Origin: Acidobacteriaceae bacterium | Lineage (GTDB): Bacteria; Acidobacteriota; Terriglobia; Terriglobales; Acidobacteriaceae | Reading direction: 5' to 3' | Assembly (NCBI GenBank): GCA_030038195.1 | Contig: JASHPJ010000144.1 | Coordinates: 1 to 61,882 of the forward strand | Length of the DNA stretch: 61,882 nt | In this document: piece after piece, positions 54,501 through 61,882 of the stretch | Layout of the letters: every line of letters begins with the position of its first letter | Numbering within the stretch: the stretch's first letter is position 1 | Program-made: the position numbers and the translations under genes | Notes under the pieces: model-generated | Told to the model about the DNA's origin: nothing | The model's input: the letters and a program-made list of their open reading frames with translations, nothing else | Database searches by the model: none

Positions 54501-54504
54501 TTTG

Positions 54505-54735
54505 GGCAAGCGCTTGGGTGAGCTGGCGAGCATTTCGGGAAAAGACGCAGCCAAAGCCTTTCAGAAGGCAGGATGACAAGTTCGCGGCTAAGTGGGCAGC
54601 CACCTTGTGCTAACGAAGCCCGAAGCGAAAGCGAACCTGACAGTTCCACAACACTCTGAGTTAGCATCCGGCACATTGCGTGCTCTGATCAGGACTGCAG
54701 GGCTAACGGTAGATGGGTTTCTAAGCCTTCTTTAG
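54505..54735 (+). pseudogene. HicA-type toxin pseudogene (two internal stops)
   Basis: In the frame of 54523 the sequence reads LASISGKDAAKAFQKAG, TGA (54574-54576), QVRG, TAA (54589-54591), VGSHLVLTKPEAKANLTVPQ, then GTLRALIRTAGLTVDGFLSL and a true stop at 54733. This is a whole HicA mRNA interferase, with Trp (TGG) and Gln (CAA) codons changed to stops by single transitions. The catalytic His in GSH is kept. The start is unclear. Confidence 0.8.
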
Positions 54736-54817
54736 CAAGAAGTCATCATGCGAGACAGGTTAGCCAATCTTCAACTAAGTGCCGAATCCACACAAATCGC
54801 GTAGCATCGAAGCAGCC

Positions 54818-55846
54818 ATGGAATACCGCATTCTTGGATGCTCTGGCCTCAAGGTTCCTGTTCTGAGTTTTGGCGCCGGCACGTTTGGCGGCGGCAACGA
54901 GTTCTTTGACGCGTGGGGCGCAACAGCCGACGCCACCCAGGTCCGGCGCATCGTGGATATCTGCCTCGAAGCCGGCGTGAGCCTGTTCGACACGGCAGAC
55001 GTATACTCGAATGGCCGCTCGGAAGAGGTGCTGGGCAGGGCGCTCGAAGGCCGGCGCAACCAGGTTCTAATCTCCACCAAGGCTACCTTCCGGCTGGGCG
55101 ACGGGCCGAACGATGTGGGCTCGTCGCGCTACCACCTGCGCAAGTCGATTGAGGGCAGCCTGCACCGGCTGGGTACCGACTACGTGGACATCTACCACCT
55201 GCACGGCTTTGACGCGCTCACGCCGATCGAAGAGGTACAGGACACGCTCAACGCCTTCGTCCACGAGGGCAAGGTGCGCTACATTGCGTGCTCGAACTTC
55301 TCCGGCTGGCACCTGATGAAGTCGCTGGCCGTGGCCGACCGCTATGGCTGGACGCGCTACGTTGCGCACCAGGCTTACTACTCGCTGGTGGGGCGCGAGT
55401 TTGAGTGGGAACTGATGCCGCTCGGCCTCGATCAGAAGGTCGGCACGCTGGTGTGGAGTCCGCTGGGCTGGGGACGGCTCACCGGCAAGCTGCGCCGCGG
55501 GCAGCCCGTGCCTGCAGTGAGCCGGTTGCACAAGACCTCGGCTAACGGTCCCCAGGTGGAGAACGAGTATCTCTACAAGGTGGTAGACGCGCTGGACGCC
55601 GTGGCTGCCGAGACCGGCAAGACCGTCCCGCAGATTGCGCTCAACTGGCTCTTGCAGCGGCCTACGGTGTCGTCGCTGATCGTCGGAGCGCGCAACGAGG
55701 AGCAGTTACGCCAGAACCTGGGCGCGGTGGGCTGGAATCTGACTGCCGAGCAGATGGCCGTACTGGACAAGGCCAGCGAGACGCAGCCGGTTTATCCCTA
55801 TTGGCACCAGCGGCAGTTCCCAGAGAGAAATCCCGCGTCCGTTTAG
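54818..55846 (+). CDS. Aldo/keto reductase (potassium-channel-beta type)
   Basis: 342 residues from the ATG at 54818; the GTG upstream at 54779 adds a poor N-terminus. NADPH-dependent oxidoreductase of the TIM-barrel AKR family: GLKVPVLSFGAGTFGGG, catalytic Asp and Tyr in SLFDTADVYSNGRSE, Lys in STKAT, His in YHLHGFD, and GARNEEQLRQNLGA for the cofactor phosphate. Physiological substrate unknown. It stands alone, upstream of the initiator tRNA. Confidence 0.92.
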   Translation: MEYRILGCSGLKVPVLSFGAGTFGGGNEFFDAWGATADATQVRRIVDICLEAGVSLFDTADVYSNGRSEEVLGRALEGRRNQVLISTKATFRLGDGPNDVGSSRYHLRKSIEGSLHRLGTDYVDIYHLHGFDALTPIEEVQDTLNAFVHEGKVRYIACSNFSGWHLMKSLAVADRYGWTRYVAHQAYYSLVGREFEWELMPLGLDQKVGTLVWSPLGWGRLTGKLRRGQPVPAVSRLHKTSANGPQVENEYLYKVVDALDAVAAETGKTVPQIALNWLLQRPTVSSLIVGARNEEQLRQNLGAVGWNLTAEQMAVLDKASETQPVYPYWHQRQFPERNPASV

Positions 55847-55936
55847 GCCGCGGTAAGCGGGGGCTCAGGATGAACGTCGATGCGTTGTGCCGATGCATTG
55901 CGTTGACCCACAGATGCGCAGTTGTTACACTGTATC

Positions 55937-56013
<77 letters not shown>

Positions 56014-56027
56014 AGATTCTGATGATT

Positions 56028-57449
56028 CTAAACGGCTTCCGATATGAGTTCGGGAGCCGTTTCTGCTTTAGGAGTGAACTTGGGCAAATCTTGGGCAAAG
56101 AATTCTTGTTCAAGAAGTGTGCCTAGCTCCTCGGCTACTTTAACGTCGTCCGCTGTGATGAGATGGGTGTAGTTCATCGTCGTGTTCGAGTCCACATGGC
56201 CGAGCCGTTCCTGCCGAACTGCCATGGGGGCACGAAGCGAATCGAGCAGAGTGGCGTTGCCATGCCGGAAGGCATGGGCACCACCATCCAAGCCCAATTT
56301 CTTCAGAACGGGTTTCAGCCCCCGCTTGACCAAGTTGTCGAGGTCAAACCTGCACCCTCCGCCGAGCCGTTTCCCCTTTTTTGTCAATCTGCCCGGAGTT
56401 AAGAACAAGGGCTCGTCTGGCTGACGACCTTCCACAAACGGTCGCAACTGCTCCGCAAGGGAAGGCGACAGACTGAAGACCCGACTTTTTACGACTCCGT
56501 TCCGAACACCCGCCTTGGGCGCTTTGAGTCTCCCTTTAAGCGTCTTCGAACGCTGCACGATGATGATGCGCTGATTCACGTTCACATCGCCGACGTTCAT
56601 TCCACAAACCTCACCGCGCCGAATGCCTGTCTCGTAGACCAACCACCACACCGTCTTATAGGGCTGTGGCGAATGAGCAATGATTTGGGCAATCTGCGTC
56701 AGCGAGAAGCACGGCTGGTCTTCCTTTACCCAGTCTGGAATCTCCAGACCGTCGTAGGCTGTCTCAGCCGTGTACTTCCACGCTTTTGCCTTATCCCAAA
56801 TCAGGCGAAAAGTGCCGACCCGGTTTTTAATCGTTTTTGGATTGCACGTCCAACTGCTGACGACCTCTTGAAGAAGTTCACAGTCGATGTTCCGCACCTG
56901 AACCTCACCAATGGCGGCGACCCACGCTTTGATGTCCGATTTTTCGCTTCGCTGCGTGGAATCTTCGTGGTTGACCATAACCAGCGTCTTCCATTTCTCG
57001 GCTAGTTGGTTGAATGTTGCTGTGGGACGCGCACGGTAATTCGGGCTGTTGACGACTGAAACCCGACCGTCAAGTTCACGTTGTGCAAGGCGCTTGGTGG
57101 GAAAATCCTTGACCGAGCCTAGAACCTCGGATTTATGGATTCGCTTAATTGTTCCGTCTGGCAGGATGACATCCTCCAGCCAACGGCCAACCCAAACTTT
57201 TTCCCGTATGCCTCGCTTGATGACTGTGCCTTTTTGATACCTCCGTCTCGCCAACGAAATTCCAGCTTTCCGCTGCTGGCTCAACGACTCTACCCGAGAG
57301 TGTACATCGGAACACGTGACACTGTTGGCTGAGACAGGACTACCCGAATACACCGCATCTGTACTCGCCGAGATTGGCGACGAGATGTTGATGGAATCGA
57401 AGGTAGTGTCAGTCTGCACATTTAAGACTCTAGGTAGCTCTTTGGGCAT
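56028..57449 (-). CDS. Tyrosine recombinase/integrase
   Basis: 473 residues from the ATG at 57449; a TTG at 57500 lies inside the arm of a terminator and is less likely. The N-terminal half has an arm/core-binding region (RRYQKGTVIKRGIREKVW, NQLAEKWKTLVM). The catalytic domain holds Arg in YETGIRRGEVCG, HAFRH (His-x-x-Arg), LGH and the tyrosine in MNYTH. The gene ends beside tRNA-fMet and its 3' end contains an inverted repeat (AAACGGCT ... AGCCGTTT, 56028-56061). It probably drove integration of the small element lying to its right. Confidence 0.93.
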   Translation of the reverse strand: MPKELPRVLNVQTDTTFDSINISSPISASTDAVYSGSPVSANSVTCSDVHSRVESLSQQRKAGISLARRRYQKGTVIKRGIREKVWVGRWLEDVILPDGTIKRIHKSEVLGSVKDFPTKRLAQRELDGRVSVVNSPNYRARPTATFNQLAEKWKTLVMVNHEDSTQRSEKSDIKAWVAAIGEVQVRNIDCELLQEVVSSWTCNPKTIKNRVGTFRLIWDKAKAWKYTAETAYDGLEIPDWVKEDQPCFSLTQIAQIIAHSPQPYKTVWWLVYETGIRRGEVCGMNVGDVNVNQRIIIVQRSKTLKGRLKAPKAGVRNGVVKSRVFSLSPSLAEQLRPFVEGRQPDEPLFLTPGRLTKKGKRLGGGCRFDLDNLVKRGLKPVLKKLGLDGGAHAFRHGNATLLDSLRAPMAVRQERLGHVDSNTTMNYTHLITADDVKVAEELGTLLEQEFFAQDLPKFTPKAETAPELISEAV

Positions 57450-57505
57450 TACGGGTTCGAACTCATACAGCCTTCGAACCGGAGTAAAGGCACTTGGCAA
57501 TAGAA

Positions 57506-57526
57506 AAGCCCCCAGAGTGGGGGCTT
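57506..57526 (-). terminator. Rho-independent terminator of the zinc-finger gene
   Basis: AAGCCCCC, loop, GGGGGCTT. On the minus strand it is followed by TTCTATTGCC, giving a T-rich tail. It separates the gene at 57640 from the integrase gene, and shows that the integrase starts downstream of it. Confidence 0.7.
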
Positions 57527-57639
57527 AATTCGCTCTCGGGCTCGCGTGGGTAAAGCGGCCTTATCGTCCAAGGAGTGGTGCGCTATGTGGACGGCTCATC
57601 TGGAAGAGGATGGGCTACAGACCCTACAAGTAGTGGTTT

Positions 57640-58131
57640 TTATGGCCGTTCAGAATTGCTCCTTCCTTGCTTGGCGCGGTCACTGGCGTGACGCAGAATC
57701 GCGGAGATTGACATAGCCGCACGGGTACTCTCTGGCAGTTTGTATACCCTCGGTGGCTTCTGCGATTTAGCGTCGCGTTCGGTCTTTCGGAGTGCCTTCG
57801 CTTTAGCGATGCAGCGGGCGCAGCAATACCTGTCATTCGGGTATATTTTGAAAAAATATTTCCTCCCGGAAGCGCACTTGGGGGTTTCGCAAACCTTGAG
57901 CGACCGTAACCTGCCTTGCAGCCACTCCAGCGTCTCCACCATCTGCCTTAGTGTCGCAGCTTCTTTGGGACGAGGGCTCCGTGGAACTACTTCAGTTTCT
58001 TTTCGGTTGAGGCTGTACCAAGAGTCCGTCGTCTCTAATGCCCTTTCAGCTTTAGTCATGAAACGCTCCGACAATCTTCGAAGCTGTCGTTTCGCTCTTT
58101 CCGTCTCTCCTGTTGATGCCGACTCCCACAC
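57640..58131 (-). CDS. Zinc-finger (CGNR-like) protein of a mobile element, 5' end uncertain
   Basis: 163 residues from a GTG that abuts GGAGG too closely to be a good start. The same frame is open upstream to about 58300 and reads protein-like (NFRRVLRRDFPEWHYSEGS), so the true start has probably been lost at the junction with the truncated TonB receptor. The recognisable part is a Cys4 cluster, KVCETPKCASGRKYFFK with DRYCCARCIAKAKALRK, like CGNR zinc fingers carried on acidobacterial integrative elements. Likely DNA binding; otherwise unknown. Confidence 0.65.
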   Translation of the reverse strand: MWESASTGETERAKRQLRRLSERFMTKAERALETTDSWYSLNRKETEVVPRSPRPKEAATLRQMVETLEWLQGRLRSLKVCETPKCASGRKYFFKIYPNDRYCCARCIAKAKALRKTERDAKSQKPPRVYKLPESTRAAMSISAILRHASDRAKQGRSNSERP

Positions 58132-58299
58132 CCTCCGTAGTTCCGGCTGAATAGCTCCGTGGATGCTCCCCTCCCCTCCAACAAACCACTTTTGGCGTGA
58201 CCCCTCCGAGTAGTGCCACTCAGGAAAGTCACGCCGTAGAACGCGGCGAAAGTTCGTGAGATTTTTGATATGCGTTTCGACTTCCGCACGTGCTGGGCT

Positions 58300-58507
58300 C
58301 GGCTGCGGAATCGCTGATTCGCGTCGCTCGTGTATTCGTATCTGTCAGGGTGATCGCTGCGCGCGGAACGGCGTCGCCGCTCGGGTCTGTGACCTCACCG
58401 GAAAGAGCGCTGCTGGTTCCGCTCTGCGCAATGAATGTGCACGGGTTAACCACGGTTAACACCAAGAAAAAAGTGAAGCTGTACTTCCATGCCCGAATGG
58501 CGCGCAC
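58300..58507 (-). pseudogene. Truncated TonB-dependent receptor, N-terminal part only
   Basis: Starts with GTG at 58507 preceded by GGAGG five bases upstream. Signal peptide (KYSFTFFLVLTVVNPCTFIA) and the start of a carboxypeptidase-regulatory domain (SALSGEVTDPSGDAVPRAAI, TLTDTNTRATR), as in the receptor at 6356. About 70 residues in, homology stops and another frame takes over, so the gene was cut by a rearrangement. Its promoter shares the DtxR boxes with the divergent regulator, implying it was a metal-regulated receptor. Confidence 0.75.
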
Positions 58508-58574
58508 ATTGACCTCCGGTTGTTTGGGGTGCTTTGCTCAGGAGGGGTTTGGGAAGTTATCCTCCCCGAAGCAA

Positions 58575-58608
58575 TTTAGGCTTACCTAAATAAATTAGGT
58601 ATACCTAA
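58575..58608. promoter_or_regulatory. Tandem DtxR/MntR-type operator boxes
   Basis: TTTAGGCTTACCTAAA (58575-58590) and TTAGGTATACCTAA (58595-58608, a perfect palindrome) have centres 19 bp apart. The intervening CCTAAATAAATTAGG is also symmetric, so TTAGG and CCTAA alternate four times. They resemble DtxR/IdeR sites and lie between the truncated receptor and the DtxR-family gene, 37 bp before its ATG. Confidence 0.8.
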
Positions 58609-58644
58609 AATGGAAGAGTGTCAAATCCGAGAGACGGGGAACGC

Positions 58645-59331
58645 ATGACAACGCGGCGGGTCAACCTGAACACGGAATCCGTGGACAACTACTTGAAGGC
58701 CATCTTTGCGCTGGGCGGGCCTGAGGAAGAACGCGTGAGCAGCACTGCGCTGGCGGAGCGGCTTGGAGTGGCTCCGGCATCCATCACGAACATGCTGCAA
58801 AAGCTCGCAGCATCTCCGAAGTCGCTCGTGGAATATGAGTCCCGGCGAGGTGTCCGTTTGTCACCTGCCGGCCGGCTTCGCGCGCTGGAGGTTCTGCGCC
58901 ATCATCGGTTATTGGAGACTTTCCTCTACGAGGTTCTCGACTATCCCATCGAGGAGGTCCACGACGAAGCCGAGCGATTGGAGCATTTCATCTCCGAACG
59001 CTTTGAGGAACGCATTGACGCGAAACTTGGGCGGCCAAAGTTCGATCCCCACGGACATTGCATTCCCGCCCTGGATGGCAAAATGCCGGCCCAGCACTCA
59101 AAATCGCTGGCTGATATTAAGGAAGATGGGAAATTTATTGTGGACAGCGTCGCAGATGGTGACGCTGCCTTACTAAAGAGGCTCAAGGCGCACGGAATCA
59201 TACCCGGGGCGCGTTTGCTGGTCTCCAGTTCGTCTCACGAAGAATTTATATTGCGTGCTGGAAGGGCCGCGCAGGCTTTTTGTTTACCTCGCTCCCTCGC
59301 CTGCGCTGTGCGACTCCGTTCTTCGGATTGA
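58645..59331 (+). CDS. DtxR/MntR family metal-dependent transcriptional regulator
   Basis: 228 residues from the ATG at 58645 (GGGGA upstream); a GTG at 58618 is an alternative. Winged helix (SVDNYLKAIFALGGPEEERV, GVAPASITNMLQKLA), dimerisation and metal-binding domain (RHHRLLETFLYEVLDY, HDEAERLEHFISERFEERID) and a C-terminal SH3-like part. Family members repress uptake genes when Fe2+ or Mn2+ is bound. The last twenty residues (AFCLPRSLACAVRLRSSD) look unlike the family, so a late frameshift is possible. Presumed to bind the boxes just upstream. Confidence 0.9.
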   Translation: MTTRRVNLNTESVDNYLKAIFALGGPEEERVSSTALAERLGVAPASITNMLQKLAASPKSLVEYESRRGVRLSPAGRLRALEVLRHHRLLETFLYEVLDYPIEEVHDEAERLEHFISERFEERIDAKLGRPKFDPHGHCIPALDGKMPAQHSKSLADIKEDGKFIVDSVADGDAALLKRLKAHGIIPGARLLVSSSSHEEFILRAGRAAQAFCLPRSLACAVRLRSSD

Positions 59332-59514
59332 GCGAGAAACCCAAACGCGGAGTCGCGACGGCTGAGTTGATGCCAGAGGGCAATGCGCTTATTGACGGCT
59401 TTACTTGATCGGCCACCAAACAGGACCGAATGCGATTGAACTCCTCCCTGCTTCCTTAACAATGACGCTGTGCGAGTCTATGCTGCTGCTAGTTCAGTTC
59501 GAAGGTGAAGCGTG

Positions 59515-59727
59515 ATGGAATCCCGGCTCAATACCAGAGGGCAACTAACCATTCCAATGTCAGTCCGAGAGCATTTGAGAATTAGGCCGGGAGACCGCGT
59601 CAAGATCTTCCTTCATCCCGATGGCAGTGTAGTGCTGAGGGCCAAACTGCCGCCCTCTGCAATAAAAGGAATATTTGCCGGCAGAGTCGACAAGCCTGTC
59701 CCCGTAGAACAAATGAAGAGAGCATAA
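59515..59727 (+). CDS. AbrB/MazE/SpoVT-type DNA-binding protein (orphan antitoxin)
   Basis: 70 residues. Swapped-hairpin AbrB fold: RLNTRGQLTIPMSVREHLRI, RPGDRVKIFLHPDGSVVL. The short C-terminal tail (AIKGIFAGRVDKPVPVEQM) is typical of VapB-like antitoxins that cap a PIN toxin, but no toxin follows on this strand; the next 240 bases are non-coding. Probably an orphan antitoxin. Confidence 0.85.
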   Translation: MESRLNTRGQLTIPMSVREHLRIRPGDRVKIFLHPDGSVVLRAKLPPSAIKGIFAGRVDKPVPVEQMKRA

Positions 59728-59968
59728 ACACGACCCGGTTCGATCGAATTGTTCGATCCGCGGTATTCTCTGGAAGAATCTGGTTCATTCGCTGGGCCTC
59801 GAAAGTCCGTGCTGTTGTTGGTGCTGAATACGGTCCTTCCGGTCACTGCTGGTTACATCGAAATGCCCCACCCGATACAACGTTATGCCGCCAGCCGTCG
59901 CTGAGCTGCGCCGGCCCGTTTAGAACCCTAACAGCGGCTTGTGCGGTAAAGGTGCTTCAACTGGCAGC

Positions 59969-60400
59969 CTAAATGTCTTTCGCCCAATCGACAGTGGCAT
60001 AAATACCGGTAACCTCTGCGATTCGCGCGAAGATGTCGTCGTGGGTAACGAGGATGGCATCGCAGGCGGCGGCGTGAACGCCTATTAGAAAATCCATCAG
60101 GGAAACGCTGAGTCCCTTTGCTTCCAGGGTGGGCTTGACCTGGGCGTAGACTGCCGCTTCTTCCGAACCCCAAGGCAGAATCTCAAGGTTGGCAAATAGT
60201 CCCTCGATGGCGGTGCGGCGGGCCGGAGACAGACCCCGTTTTGCCATGCCGTAGCGCACTTCGGCTTCAGTGATGACTGAAATGCAGAGTTGGGTATCGG
60301 GGTCTTGGGCGAGGCGCCGATACTCGGCGCGTGCAGCCGGTGAATTGCCCTTGGCGATGTAGCTGAACATATTGGTATCGAGCAAGTATGTAAACTTCAC
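59969..60400 (-). CDS. vapC: PIN-domain ribonuclease toxin VapC
   Basis: 143 residues. PIN fold with the acidic set Asp8 (LLDTN), Glu45 (ITEAEVRYG), Asp103 (SLMDFLIG) and Asp121 (VTHDD). FitB/VapC-type toxins cut RNA and are neutralised by the upstream antitoxin. Its start overlaps the antitoxin stop by four bases, the usual translational coupling. It appears intact, unlike hicBA. Confidence 0.92.
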   Translation of the reverse strand: MKFTYLLDTNMFSYIAKGNSPAARAEYRRLAQDPDTQLCISVITEAEVRYGMAKRGLSPARRTAIEGLFANLEILPWGSEEAAVYAQVKPTLEAKGLSVSLMDFLIGVHAAACDAILVTHDDIFARIAEVTGIYATVDWAKDI

Positions 60401-60690
60401 CGTTGCTCCTCGGGACCGGCTTCCTCGTCAAAGAGATGGTCAATTGCGGGCCGGTTTTCAGGTGGTCGACGGTCGCGATCCGCATCACTCATGAAGTCAT
60501 CGGGGAGTTTAGCAGCGTCAAGGGCAGCAAAAACATCGTCCAGGCTGGGAACTTCGGTGAGGATCACATCTCCGCTCTTGGGATCGCGGCGAATGGACAC
60601 AACCGAAGAACGGAAACGGAACTCTCGCGGAATCGTGACATGCTGGCTTCTGCCGCTCATGAATACGCGTGCTCGTGCAGCTTGTGCCAT
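60397..60690 (-). CDS. vapB: AbrB/VapB-type antitoxin
   Basis: 97 residues. The N-terminal DNA-binding half (RARVFMSGRSQHVTIPREFR) is the AbrB-like VapB motif, and the C-terminus is acidic and disordered (DADRDRRPPENRP), suited to wrap the PIN toxin. First gene of the vapBC operon; it likely represses its own promoter with VapC. Confidence 0.9.
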   Translation of the reverse strand: MAQAARARVFMSGRSQHVTIPREFRFRSSVVSIRRDPKSGDVILTEVPSLDDVFAALDAAKLPDDFMSDADRDRRPPENRPAIDHLFDEEAGPEEQR

Positions 60691-61317
60691 AGAGCCTCCA
60701 GTTGCTATATATCATCGCTGTATAGCTGTCTTTTGTCAATTGATTGCTTGTGGAATCCTCTCTCTCGCAATTACCAAGTTAACGTCAGGGGCCGCGGGCG
60801 GCGGTGATGCTGCTGCTTCCGTTGACTACTCCATCCGGTGGCGAGATTACGTTGTATCGGTTGGGCGCATAACCGTGTAGAGACTTGGGGGCGTCAGAAT
60901 GCATCAGGTGGCGGAATTTAATGTATTCAGCACAAATGCGGCGTTCATAGGACGTTCATGGGAACGGTTGAACGGGGCGAGAGCAATCTCAGCTTTTCGA
61001 ACATTCTCAAAATTGCGTCTACGCTCGGGGTATCGTTGGCAGTGCTCTTTGAGGGAGTCGATCAGACTGCGGAAATTGGCGGACGGGGTGCAGCTAGGAA
61101 AGAACACGATCCTCCAATGGCAACCCGGAACAGCGGACCCCAGGTGCTGCACCGCACTCCGGGCACTCGACCAGGCACCAGCCCGCTCGACGAATCCAGT
61201 CCTGCTGGAGCGGCGACGCGTGGTAGCACTGCCCGGTGATGTGGCTCGGAAACCGCAGCGATCACGATATCGGCTTCGCCTTTGAGTCCCGGATAGCGCC
61301 AACAACTACACCAGCAT
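60691..61317. other. Degenerate region with an XRE-type helix-turn-helix remnant
   Basis: At 60930-61075 (plus) the frame reads KCGVHRTFMGTVERGESNLS then FSNILKIASTLGVSLAVLFE: the second half of a Cro/C1-type HTH domain. The N-terminal half is missing and a stop precedes it. The rest of the stretch shows mixed short frames; on the minus strand near 61100-61230 CLVECPECGA hints at a broken zinc ribbon. No intact gene. Confidence 0.6.
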
Positions 61318-61598
61318 TCACAGATGTTTTGCGGTCGTGTCATCTACGGAAACAGAGTCGTAGCCGTAGCAGCGACCACCCGTATGCTGCCCCCGCAACA
61401 CTCGCCCTTCCAAACCGCGATGTGTTTTCTTGGCAAGTTCCTTCACATAGAGGCTATCCACCATGCCGTGGACTGTGACCAGCACATGCGCCTGCTCATT
61501 ATCCGAGTCGATTCCCTGACTCACGGCGATCAGCCGGATGCCAGCAAAGTTCAGCCGCTCGAAGAAGGTAAGGGCATCCTTACGTATTTCGCGCCAGG
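61318..61598 (-). pseudogene. Serine recombinase fragment
   Basis: DALTFFERLNFAGIRLIAVS, NEQAHVLVTVHGMVDSLYVK and HRGLEGRVLRGQHTGGRCYG belong to large serine recombinases (end of the catalytic domain and start of the recombinase domain). A one-base shift just upstream (SRLARNT in another frame, near 61582) and loss of both ends mark it as a pseudogene. It abuts the Hen1 fragment at about 61600. Confidence 0.75.
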
Positions 61599-61599
61599 C

Positions 61600-61882
61600 G
61601 GCTGGCCTGGTGCGCGGCCGTCGGGGTCCAGCCGGAGAGGGCGGGCAACTGGAGCGGGTACGCCAACGACCGGCCATACGGGGCTAACTCTTTCATGAGT
61701 GTCGCCTTGGGCAGGCTCTTTACCACCGCTTTGAATGGCAAGAGCAAGGAGCGTCAGCAACTGGCGGAGACGTCAATTCCGCTGGCGGCGAAGCTGCCCG
61801 TGATTGCCGCACGCGGCGGAGAAGATCTGGTACGCAGACTATTTGAGCCTCTCGGCTACTCTCGAGATCATCCGCTTACCGC
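61600..61882 (+). pseudogene. Truncated, frameshifted Hen1 (3'-terminal RNA ribose 2'-O-methyltransferase) N-terminal region
   Basis: In one frame AGLVRGRRGPAGEGGQLER (from 61600), then after a one-base shift near 61655 YANDRPYGANSFMSVALGRL and LPVIAARGGEDLVRRLFEPL run to the window edge. These match the N-terminal ligase-activating half of bacterial Hen1, which protects repaired RNA ends together with Pnkp. The first 60 or so residues are missing, replaced by the serine recombinase fragment. The gene may continue to the right. Confidence 0.7.

Noticed and set aside
61389..61399. GCCCCCGCAAC as a right attachment site for the tRNA-fMet integrase
   Set aside because: Only 11 GC-rich bases match the tRNA 3' end, it lies within a serine recombinase fragment, and such a match can arise by chance.

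Overview
The window is high-GC chromosomal DNA of an acidobacterium, most likely family Acidobacteriaceae (class Terriglobia). The evidence is its gene families: an Oar-like TonB receptor with a carboxypeptidase-regulatory N-terminus, an 'acidobacterial duplicated orphan permease' paired with a PadR regulator, a VWFA-related acidobacterial protein, a N-terminal domain with the DPIVRV signature, and a Tes-like radical SAM protein of the kind linked to membrane-spanning lipids. The rest is ordinary housekeeping (mnmG, aspS, hisS, gcvT, lepB, tRNAs).

Layout. 1-1840: the end of an MBOAT O-acyltransferase and an SGNH hydrolase, a probable polysaccharide O-acetylation pair. 1852-9928 (minus): a beta-glucan locus with a TonB receptor, two catalytically intact GH16 enzymes, and a membrane protein whose GH16-like domain has lost its nucleophile. 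10571-22049: Tes-like radical SAM protein, aminotransferase, ferritin-like/VIT1 fusion, FucP-type transporter, mnmG with repeat-derived in-frame insertions, and an Fsr-type MFS pump. 22095-28350: a decayed island in which three copies of a MobF-relaxase C-terminal tail separate cargo genes (SnoaL-like protein, PadR plus ADOP permease, signal peptidase), next to tRNA-Leu and tRNA-Leu fragments. 28391-36496: secreted proteins, an RNB ribonuclease, a YqjI-like PadR regulator with a palindromic operator, AlaC-like aminotransferase, and an acyl carrier protein with a Tat-like signal.

36746-37703 is the most unusual stretch. It holds about fourteen short hairpins capped by GNRA tetraloops (GCAA, GTGA, GAAA), mostly about 50 nt apart, with compensatory changes in the stems, ending at a strong plus-strand terminator at 37772-37808. 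It looks like a large structured RNA.

37970-54109: universal stress protein, cytochrome c, DHA2 MFS pump, VWFA-related protein, gcvT, DUF2339 and TMEM175-like membrane proteins, Uma2 nuclease, aspS and hisS. 54224-61882: a second graveyard with a HicBA pair killed by three nonsense transitions, aldo/keto reductase, initiator tRNA with an adjacent tyrosine recombinase, a truncated TonB receptor divergent from a DtxR regulator across tandem TTAGG/CCTAA boxes, AbrB, VapBC, and truncated XRE, serine-recombinase and Hen1 sequences.

Several dispersed palindromic repeats lie between genes; related sequence also sits inside mnmG and probably hisS. All family assignments come from reading translated sequence and recalled motifs; no database search was run.
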